Shown: positions 8,312-13,676 of the stretch, piece by piece | How positions within the stretch are numbered: position 1 is the stretch's first letter | Layout of the letters: each line of letters opens with the position of its first letter | Assembly: GCA_020442235.1 (NCBI GenBank) | Contig: JAGRKQ010000013.1 | Coordinates: forward strand, 1-13,676 | Length of the DNA stretch: 13,676 nucleotides | Source of the DNA: Hyphomicrobiaceae bacterium | Lineage (GTDB): Bacteria > Pseudomonadota > Alphaproteobacteria > Rhizobiales > MH13 | Direction of reading: 5' to 3' | Translations under genes and position numbers: made by a program | Notes under the pieces: generated by a model | What the model was told of the DNA's origin: nothing | Database searches by the model: none | What the model saw: only the letters and a program-made list of their open reading frames with translations

Positions 8312-9340
8312 TTACGGGCGCAGGGCGTCCGGGATGGTGAGGCCGGCTTCCTCGAAATAGCGCAGCGCCCCCGGATGCAGCGGCAGCGGCAGGCCGCCAA
8401 GCGCCGTCTGCAGCGACATTTCGCTGGTCGCCGGATGGATGTTGCGCAGGAAGTCGAGGTTCTCGAAGATCGTCTTGGTGATCAGATAGACGGTCTCTTC
8501 AGGGACATCGGCACTGACGGCCAGGAAGTTCGGCTGGGCGATGGTCTGGATGTCGCTGTCGACGCCCGGATAGGTGCCGGCGGGAACGTTGTAGGCCACC
8601 CACAGGCTGCCGAAATCGCCATTCGCCTCGACGATCTGCTCGTCGGTGAAGGACAGGAGCGTCGCATCCGAGCCCATGGCGGCAAAGACGCGGCTGACCG
8701 CCGTCACCGGCGCGCCGGCCGGGGTCGACATGGCGTCGATCTGGCCGTTCTGGAGCGCATCGGCCGACGGATTGTAGCCGGCATAGACAAGCTCGTAGAA
8801 GGTGTCGATGTCGATGCCGAGATTGCCGAGGATGGTGCGGTTGGAGCCGATCGTGCCGGAGTTCTGTGCACCCAGCGACACCGCACGGCCTTCAAGCGCG
8901 CCCATGTCGGAGATGGTGCCGGTGTCGACGAAGGACGAGCGGATGACGAAATGCTCCACATTCGGCCACAGCATGGTGATGGAGCGCAGGTTCTCCTGCG
9001 GGCCATCGCTGGCGATCGGGCCGGTGCCGGTGCGCGCATAGGCGCCGAACAGGCCCTGAAGAATGGCGAAATGCGCCTCGCCTTCGCGCAGGAGCTTGAT
9101 GTTCTCGCCCGAGCCGGCCGAGGAGATCGCCGACATGTCGATGCCGTTGGAGTTCTGCAAGCGCACCTTGACGAGCGTCGCCAGCGCAACGCCCACCGGA
9201 TAATAGGTGCCGCCCGTCGAGGCGGTGGTCAGAAGATAGGATTCCTGCGCCTGCGCCGAGCCGGCACCGAACGAAACACCCATGGCGAGCGCACCGGCGG
9301 CAAGGCCGGCACGCGAAAGAAGCGAACGACGATTGAGCAT
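8312..9340 (-). CDS. TAXI family TRAP transporter substrate-binding protein
   Basis: A 342-residue periplasmic solute receptor that captures the substrate and delivers it to the TRAP permease. The N-terminus has a basic region with twin arginines (LNRRSLLSRAG), a hydrophobic core and a cleavage site after A31 (AQA before QES). The RR-S-L-L pattern hints at Tat export, but Sec export cannot be excluded. The TAXI signature TTASTGGTYYPVGVALA is at 38-54, VSLGAQNSGT at 154-163, and the family's C-terminal PLHPGALRYFEE at 320-331. Length matches the family (about 320-350). The ATG start is fixed by a strong GGGAGGA seven bases upstream (9348-9354). It is the first gene after the predicted sigma-54 promoter. 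Characterised TAXI proteins bind acidic compounds such as glutamate or 2-oxoglutarate; the ligand here is unknown. Confidence 0.94.
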   Translation of the reverse strand: MLNRRSLLSRAGLAAGALAMGVSFGAGSAQAQESYLLTTASTGGTYYPVGVALATLVKVRLQNSNGIDMSAISSAGSGENIKLLREGEAHFAILQGLFGAYARTGTGPIASDGPQENLRSITMLWPNVEHFVIRSSFVDTGTISDMGALEGRAVSLGAQNSGTIGSNRTILGNLGIDIDTFYELVYAGYNPSADALQNGQIDAMSTPAGAPVTAVSRVFAAMGSDATLLSFTDEQIVEANGDFGSLWVAYNVPAGTYPGVDSDIQTIAQPNFLAVSADVPEETVYLITKTIFENLDFLRNIHPATSEMSLQTALGGLPLPLHPGALRYFEEAGLTIPDALRP

Positions 9341-9347
9341 TCTCGTG

Positions 9348-9354
9348 TCCTCCC
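9348..9354 (-). promoter_or_regulatory. Strong Shine-Dalgarno for the TAXI binding protein
   Basis: GGGAGGA on the minus strand, seven bases before the ATG. It is the best ribosome binding site in the window and fits a binding protein that must be made in excess over the permease. It also excludes upstream in-frame starts. Confidence 0.8.
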
Positions 9355-9445
9355 AGACATTTTGGGCCCGCCTCTTTCAGCGTGCACCAGGCACGCCACA
9401 TCGGGCGGTGTTCAAGGTTGAGCGGTTCTCCGCTGCAAGAAGCAT

Positions 9446-9461
9446 GGCAAGCGCCATGCCA
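9446..9461 (-). promoter_or_regulatory. Predicted sigma-54 (-24/-12) promoter of the TRAP operon
   Basis: The minus strand reads TGGCATG-GCGC-TTGCC. The sigma-54 consensus is TGGCACG-N4-TTGCW, so this matches 6/7 in the -24 box and 4/5 in the -12 box, with the invariant GG and GC at the correct 12-base offset. Transcription would start near 9435 and leave a leader of about 95 bases before the TAXI gene. A second, poorer match (TGCCATG-CTTC-TTGCA, 9434-9449) overlaps it 12 bases downstream but lacks the GG. The element lies within a 7-bp inverted repeat (GCATGGC/GCCATGC, 9442-9459). The neighbouring sigma-54 activator gene and upstream palindromes strongly support the call. Confidence 0.72.
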
Positions 9462-9480
9462 GCCGGGCAAGGCCCCGGCT
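9461..9480. repeat. GC-rich inverted repeat just upstream of the sigma-54 promoter
   Basis: AGCCGGG (9461-9467) and CCCGGCT (9474-9480) form a perfect 7-bp stem with a 6-base loop. On the minus strand it lies 127 bases past the end of the activator gene and has no T-run. It might help end read-through transcription from the sensor-activator operon, but this is weak. The more AT-rich stretch at about 9486-9532, between it and the palindromes, may provide DNA flexibility for looping. I found no clear IHF consensus there. Confidence 0.35.
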
Positions 9481-9555
9481 CCCGCGTTAACATCCCGGTA
9501 ATGAGGGTTTTTCCGTAAAACGGTCAAAGCCGGCCTGGTGAAACCGCGCCAATAG

Positions 9556-9575
9556 ATCGGCAAGATTTCGCCGAT
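9556..9575. promoter_or_regulatory. Palindromic activator site 1 (proximal UAS)
   Basis: ATCGGCAAGATTTCGCCGAT has perfect 6-bp outer arms (ATCGGC/GCCGAT) around an AT-rich core, a typical dimer operator. Its centre is about 130 bases upstream of the predicted sigma-54 start, within the usual enhancer range. It is nearly identical to the site 30 bp away. Binding by the DctD-like protein encoded next door is inferred. Confidence 0.7.
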
Positions 9576-9585
9576 CGGGTGCGTC

Positions 9586-9605
9586 ATCGGCAAAATTTCG
9601 CCGAT
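9586..9605. promoter_or_regulatory. Palindromic activator site 2 (distal UAS)
   Basis: ATCGGCAAAATTTCGCCGAT differs from site 1 at one base in 20. The 30-bp centre spacing is about three helical turns, so two activator dimers could bind the same face of the DNA and cooperate, as at DctD tandem sites in rhizobia. It ends one base before the stop codon of the activator gene, and its centre is about 160 bases upstream of the predicted start. Confidence 0.7.
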
Positions 9606-9606
9606 C

Positions 9607-10959
9607 TCAGACCGGCTCGCCGCTTTCCGTTTCAGCCCGGCGGATCCCCAGCCGGACCATCTTCTCGTTCAGTGTCCGGCGCGGCAGATCCAGCTCGTCG
9701 AGCACGGCGCCGACATTGCCCTGATGGCGTTTCAGCGCCGCCTCGATCTCGGCCTTTTCAAACGCATCGAGCCGCGCCTTGAGGCTGCCGCCCGACGCGC
9801 CGGCAAGCGCCTTTTCCGGAAAGGCTGCGCCACGCGTCAGGAGAAAGCGTTCGGCAAGATTGCGCAGTTCGCGCACATTGCCGGGAAAGGCGCGGGCACC
9901 GAGCGTCGCCACGAAGGCCGGGTCAATGTCGGGAACCGGCCGGCCATGGCGCAGCGCCGCCTCGCCGACGAACCGCTCGAAGAGCAGGGGAATATCCGCG
10001 CCGCGTTCGCCAAGCGAGGGCAGTTCGAGGCGCAACACGTCGAGCCGGTAGAGAAGATCGGCCCGAAGCCGGCCTTCCGCGACCGCCCGCTCCGGCGGCT
10101 CGTTGGTCGCCGCCACGACGCGGATGTCGAGCGTCACGGGCGTGTTGGAACCGATCGGCGTCACCTCGCGGTTCTCGATGGCGCGCAGAACCTTCGCCTG
10201 CAGCGGCATGGCCATCGCCGAAAGCTCGTCGAGAAAGACCGTGCCGCCGGCGGCGTGAACCAGAAGCCCGGCCCGTCGCTCGTTCGCCCCGGTGAAGGCC
10301 CCCTTCTCGAAACCGAAGAGTTCCGCCTCGGCCATGGTTTCGGGAAGCGCGGCAGTGTTGATCGCCACGAAGGGCTTTGAAGCGCGCGGCGAAAGATCGT
10401 GCAGGGCGCGCGCCACCACTTCCTTGCCCGTGCCGGTCGCCCCGACGATCAGCACGCTGGCATCGGTCGGCGCCACCGCCGCGATCTCGCCGCGGAGGCG
10501 CACCATGGAGGGCGCCTGTCCGATAAGGCGCTCTTCCAGCGGCCGTTCGCCGTCGACATGCTGGCGAAGGCGGCGGTTTTCCAGAACCAGCCGGCGCAGC
10601 TTCAGGGCCCGCTTCACCCGGTCGAGCACCCGGTCCGGATCGAAGGGCTTTTCCAGAAAGTCATGCGCCCCCTCGCGCATCGCCTCGACGGCCAGTGCGA
10701 CATCGCCATGGCCGGTGAGCAGGATGACCGGGATCTCCGGATCGACGGCCCGCACCGTGCGCAGCACATCGATCCCGTCAAAGCCGGGCATGCGCACGTC
10801 CGAGACGACGACGCCGGCAAAGCCCGCATCCAGCCTGTTGAGCGCCACCGGCGCCGAGGAAAAGACCTCCGTCTCCAGCCCGGCCAGCGAGAACCACTGC
10901 TCGGCGGCCCGGCGCATGGCCGGATCGTCGTCGATGAAGATCACCGCTGCGCCGCTCAT
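9607..10959 (-). CDS. dctD: DctD-like sigma-54-dependent response regulator
   Basis: A 450-residue NtrC-family activator. The receiver domain (about 5-120) has acidic residues D10-D12, phospho-site D54, T82 and K104. The AAA+ domain (about 145-375) has Walker A GATGTGKE (173-180), an intact GAFTGA loop (220-225) that contacts sigma-54, Walker B VFLDEL (241-246), RADLLYRLD (299-307) with the probable arginine finger, and FPGNVREL (358-365). The C-terminal Fis-type helix-turn-helix (about 403-441) contains LPRRTLNEK, close to the form seen in DctD proteins. Walker A has Ala where most relatives have Glu (GESGTGKE); this should not abolish ATP binding. The ATG overlaps the sensor kinase stop by four bases (ATGA), and GGGAG (10971-10975) lies upstream. 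It probably binds the two palindromes just past its own stop and activates the TAXI operon. The symbol reflects family, not proven ligand. Confidence 0.93.
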   Translation of the reverse strand: MSGAAVIFIDDDPAMRRAAEQWFSLAGLETEVFSSAPVALNRLDAGFAGVVVSDVRMPGFDGIDVLRTVRAVDPEIPVILLTGHGDVALAVEAMREGAHDFLEKPFDPDRVLDRVKRALKLRRLVLENRRLRQHVDGERPLEERLIGQAPSMVRLRGEIAAVAPTDASVLIVGATGTGKEVVARALHDLSPRASKPFVAINTAALPETMAEAELFGFEKGAFTGANERRAGLLVHAAGGTVFLDELSAMAMPLQAKVLRAIENREVTPIGSNTPVTLDIRVVAATNEPPERAVAEGRLRADLLYRLDVLRLELPSLGERGADIPLLFERFVGEAALRHGRPVPDIDPAFVATLGARAFPGNVRELRNLAERFLLTRGAAFPEKALAGASGGSLKARLDAFEKAEIEAALKRHQGNVGAVLDELDLPRRTLNEKMVRLGIRRAETESGEPV

Positions 10960-12773
10960 GCCGGAGCACTCTCCCTGTCCTCACCCTGGCCGTGACGCGG
11001 CCAGCGGATCTCGAAAACCGCACCGCCGCCCGCCGCATTGCTGGCACGAAGCGTGCCACCCATGTCGGTGACGATCCCGTAGGCGATGGAAAGGCCAAGG
11101 CCCAGTCCGCCTTCCGATCCCTTGGTGGTGACGAAGGGATCGAAGAGATGATCGAGGACGGAGGCATCGAGGCCCGGCCCGGTATCGGCAACGCGCACCA
11201 GCACCGCTTCGCCCGCCTCTTCCAGTTGCAGGATGACGGCCCGCTCTGCCTCCCAACCCTCCAGCGCATCGGCTGCATTGACGAGAAGATTGACCAGAAC
11301 CTGGCCGATCCGCACCGTATCGCCGAGCACCTGCAGGGGCGGTGATGCTCCCTCCGCGCCCTGAATGGTGAGGGTCACGTCCTGCGCGGCGAGCCGCGGC
11401 CCGGCGATGCGCGCCGCATCCTCCACCGCCTGGGCAAGATCCACCGGCTCGCGCCGCAGGGCTCCCGGCCGGGCAAGGCTCTTGAGCTGTCCGGTGATCG
11501 AGCCCATCCGGTCGACAAGATCGCGCACCGTGTCGAGATTGTCCTCGACCCGCTCCGTCTCGCCGCGCTGTTGCAACAGCACCGTCGCGGCAAGGAAGGT
11601 GCGCATGGCGGCCAGCGGCTGGTTGAGTTCATGCGCAATCGCCGCCGAAAGCCGGCCCAGCGCGGCGAGTTTTTCCGCCTGTACGAGTTCGGCCTGCGCG
11701 GTGCGCAGATGCGCCTCGGTCCGCCGGCGCTCGGCGACCTCCCCGGCCAGCGCCCGGTTGGCATCGCGCATCAGGGCGCTTTCGCGCTTCATCGCGCGCT
11801 GCCCCGCCACGAGGATGCTGGTGACCGCCAGCGAGCCGGCAACGAGGATGCCGAGCGCGGCCAGAAGCGCCCGCTCGCGCGCACCCTGCAAGGGGACGGC
11901 GACATGCACCGTCCAGCCGAGCGCGGCCAGGGGTTCCTCGACATGCAGAAGGCTGCGCCCCTCCACCTCCATCGTGCCGGTGCCGATCGGAACGGCGAAG
12001 GCCAGCGGCTCCAGCGCCGCGCCGGCATATTGCCGCGCCACCGCGATCCGCGCCCGCTGGTCCTGCGACAACGGGCGCACCGTGCGGTAGAGAAATTCCG
12101 GCCGGCTGGCCAGAAAGACAATGCCGTCGGCATCGGTGACGAAGACCATCTCGCCGGCCTGCTGCCAGTCGCGCTGGAGCGAATCCACCTCGATCTTGAC
12201 CACCGCGACGCCGGCAATGCCCGCGCCGATGCGGATCGGCTCGGCAACGAAATAGCCCGGCCGCCCCGTCGTTGCGCCGACCGCGAAGAAACGGCCGGTG
12301 CGGCCGCTGATCGCTTCCTGGTAATAGGGCCGGAAGGCATAATTCTCGCCGACGAAGGACGTCGGTTCGCCATGATTGGAAGACGCCCGCGTCAGGCCTT
12401 CGGCATCGAGCACATAGATGACATCGGCTTCGGAGCGCTCCGCAAGGCTTTCCAGAAGCCGGTTGACCGCATCCGCATCGCCCGCACCGGCGGCAAGCGC
12501 CGTCACCGCATCGAGCCGGGCAACGAGGTCGGGCAGATAATCGAACCGGCCGAAGGCCGCCCGCAGCGATGCCTCGTAAAGCCCCAGCCGGTCGAAGGCG
12601 TCGCTGCGCGCATCGCGCCAGGCGCTGGAATGGACATAGCTTGCCGCGAACGCCGCCGCCAGAACGACGAGAACCGTCAGCAGCGCGGCCAGCCGGCCCG
12701 GCGACAGGGCCCGCCGGGCGCCGCGGATCGGGCCGGTCTGCGCCGGCGCTTCGCTGAAGATCTCTGTTGCCAT
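10956..12773 (-). CDS. dctB: DctB-like membrane sensor histidine kinase
   Basis: A 605-residue inner-membrane kinase. The first membrane helix is about 28-47, a periplasmic double-PAS (PDC) sensor spans about 48-300, and the second helix is about 302-324. A coiled linker (about 325-370) leads to the kinase core: H-box HELNQPLAAMRTFLA with phospho-His H381, N-box around N495-N499, G1 DTGPGLD (530-536), F-box LFDPFVTTK (543-551) and G2 GLGLGLS (556-562). The sensor contains FRPYYQEAISG (147-157) and GRPGYFVAEPI (170-180), the pattern of DctB sensors that bind C4-dicarboxylates, so a carboxylic acid is the likely signal class. It is first in an operon with dctD. Its Shine-Dalgarno is weak (GAG just upstream of the ATG). 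Confidence 0.93.
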   Translation of the reverse strand: MATEIFSEAPAQTGPIRGARRALSPGRLAALLTVLVVLAAAFAASYVHSSAWRDARSDAFDRLGLYEASLRAAFGRFDYLPDLVARLDAVTALAAGAGDADAVNRLLESLAERSEADVIYVLDAEGLTRASSNHGEPTSFVGENYAFRPYYQEAISGRTGRFFAVGATTGRPGYFVAEPIRIGAGIAGVAVVKIEVDSLQRDWQQAGEMVFVTDADGIVFLASRPEFLYRTVRPLSQDQRARIAVARQYAGAALEPLAFAVPIGTGTMEVEGRSLLHVEEPLAALGWTVHVAVPLQGARERALLAALGILVAGSLAVTSILVAGQRAMKRESALMRDANRALAGEVAERRRTEAHLRTAQAELVQAEKLAALGRLSAAIAHELNQPLAAMRTFLAATVLLQQRGETERVEDNLDTVRDLVDRMGSITGQLKSLARPGALRREPVDLAQAVEDAARIAGPRLAAQDVTLTIQGAEGASPPLQVLGDTVRIGQVLVNLLVNAADALEGWEAERAVILQLEEAGEAVLVRVADTGPGLDASVLDHLFDPFVTTKGSEGGLGLGLSIAYGIVTDMGGTLRASNAAGGGAVFEIRWPRHGQGEDRESAPA

Positions 12774-12972
12774 CGCTCAAGGATGGCCGCGCGGCCAGCC
12801 CGAACGCAAGAGTGGATCGCGGATGCAAATCGTCTCGCCTGCCCGGCTTTTGCCACGCTTGGCCCGCATCGGTTATGGCTGTAGCAAGAAACCGATTTGA
12901 CGGCGGCATCCGCACCGGCCACGGTTGCGCTGCAAAGCCCGCCGCCCCTGAACCGACTTCGAGACGCGTTTG
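12774..12972. promoter_or_regulatory. Divergent intergenic region with a possible operator and promoter
   Basis: These 199 bases separate the sensor kinase (-) from the carboxypeptidase (+) and should hold promoters for both. On the plus strand TTGCCA (12850-12855), 18 bases, then TATGGC (12874-12879) is a weak housekeeping-type promoter about 85 bases before the carboxypeptidase ATG. An inverted repeat ATCGGTT (12868-12874) / AACCGAT (12890-12896), centres 22 bp apart, overlaps the putative -10 and could be an operator. No -24/-12 element was seen for the sensor operon. Confidence 0.3.
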
Positions 12973-13676
12973 ATGCATCGACCGATCCTCCCGGCCTCCC
13001 TGTTCAAGGTGCTGGCACTGGCCCTTGTCATTGTGGTGACCGCCCTTGCCCAGGCGCGCGCCGACACCTATCCGGGCCCGGCGCTGGTCTTCAACGCCGA
13101 AACCGGCGAAGTGCTGGCCGCCGAGCGCGCCTTCGATCCCTGGTATCCGGCCTCGACCACCAAGCTGATGACCATCTTCCTCGCCTTCGAGGCGGTGCGT
13201 TCCGGCGCGCTGACCTTCGATGCGCCGGTGACGGTGTCGCAGAACGCGGCCTCCGAGCCGCCGAGCCGCTCGGGCCTGCGCGTCGGCACGCAACTGCGTC
13301 TTCAGGCCGCGCTGGAAATGCTGATGGTCAAGAGCGCCAACGACATCGCCGTCGCCGTCGCCGAGGCTGTCGGTGGATCGGAAGCCGCCTTCGTGCGCAT
13401 GATGAACGAAGCTGCGGCCCGGCTCGGCATGACGTCGAGCCGTTTCGTCAATCCGCACGGCCTGCCCGACGACCGCCAGGTCACGACGGCCCATGACCTC
13501 GGTCTCCTCGCCCGTCGCCTGTGGCTCGACTTTCCCGAATGGCGGGGCTTCTTCTCGATCACCTCCGTCACCCTCGGCAATCATCACTGGCGCAACCACA
13601 ACCTTCTCATCACCCGCTATCCCGGCGCCATCGGCTTCAAGACCGGTTTCATCTGCGCGTCGGGCTTCAATCTGGT
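12973..13676 (+). CDS. D-alanyl-D-alanine carboxypeptidase (S11 penicillin-binding protein), 3' end outside window
   Basis: The first 234 residues of a periplasmic serine peptidase that trims the terminal D-Ala from peptidoglycan pentapeptides. An N-terminal signal peptide has cleavage likely after A30 (ARA before DTY). All three active-site motifs of the family are visible: S61-T-T-K64 (SxxK, in PASTTKLMT), S121-A-N123 (SxN) and K223-T-G225 (KTG). NPHGLPDD (160-167) is also typical of the group. The ATG at 12973 is preceded by a weak GAGACG (12961-12966), and the frame is open to the window edge. It diverges from dctB and has no obvious link to the transport system. Whether it has the C-terminal membrane anchor of PBP5-type enzymes cannot be seen. 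Confidence 0.93.
   Translation, partial: MHRPILPASLFKVLALALVIVVTALAQARADTYPGPALVFNAETGEVLAAERAFDPWYPASTTKLMTIFLAFEAVRSGALTFDAPVTVSQNAASEPPSRSGLRVGTQLRLQAALEMLMVKSANDIAVAVAEAVGGSEAAFVRMMNEAAARLGMTSSRFVNPHGLPDDRQVTTAHDLGLLARRLWLDFPEWRGFFSITSVTLGNHHWRNHNLLITRYPGAIGFKTGFICASGFNL

Noticed and set aside
6707..9421. A 904-codon open frame on the plus strand, antisense to the TRAP genes
   Set aside because: Its product is rich in Arg, Asp, Gly and His with no recognisable domain, which is the typical reverse-frame shadow of GC-rich genes. The minus-strand genes have clear family motifs across the whole stretch.
12897..13496. A 199-codon plus-strand frame over the start of the carboxypeptidase
   Set aside because: The frame beginning at 12973 has a signal peptide and SxxK, SxN and KTG motifs. 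The 199-codon frame is an overlapping shadow.
11629..13599. A 656-codon minus-strand frame spanning the sensor gene and the carboxypeptidase gene
   Set aside because: It overlaps two genes with intact catalytic motifs in other frames, and its own translation shows no domain.

Overview
The window looks like chromosomal DNA from a GC-rich alphaproteobacterium, most likely of the Hyphomicrobiales type. This rests on strongly G/C-biased third codon positions, long antisense open frames opposite the real genes, and a DctB/DctD-type sensor pair next to a TRAP transporter. I cannot place it to genus.

Layout. Positions 1-72 hold a tRNA-Arg (anticodon CCT) lacking its first five bases. Next is a small stand-alone receiver protein (227-643, +). 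Converging on it is a long acidic protein with repeated calcium-loop-like motifs of the FG-GAP/VCBS kind (669-3932, -). From 3962 to 12773 everything is on the minus strand and reads as one functional block. In transcription order it is a DctB-like sensor kinase, a DctD-like sigma-54 activator (4-nt overlap), a regulatory region, a TAXI-type TRAP binding protein, a fused TRAP permease, an M20 amidohydrolase and a TauE/SafE family exporter (1-nt overlap). A divergent D-alanyl-D-alanine carboxypeptidase (12973 to the window end, +) is probably unrelated.

The most interesting part is the regulatory logic of the block. Between the activator gene and the binding-protein gene lie two near-identical 20-bp palindromes (9556-9575 and 9586-9605) spaced exactly 30 bp apart. 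About 100 bp downstream is a good match to a -24/-12 sigma-54 promoter (9446-9461). This is the architecture expected if the DctD-like protein binds the palindromes and switches on the transporter operon. Two RNA hairpins then appear to grade expression inside the operon: one between the binding protein and the permease (8268-8290), and a 12-bp stem with a T-rich tail (5985-6024) between the permease and the amidohydrolase.

Working model (inference): DctB senses an acid outside the cell, DctD activates TAXI-TRAP uptake, the M20 enzyme cleaves an amide bond in the imported compound, and the TauE-like protein exports an anionic product. The substrate cannot be read from the sequence. An N-acylated amino acid or amino-sulfonate fits the parts. 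No mobile elements, CRISPR arrays or integrases were seen, and no stretch longer than 300 bases lacks a gene.
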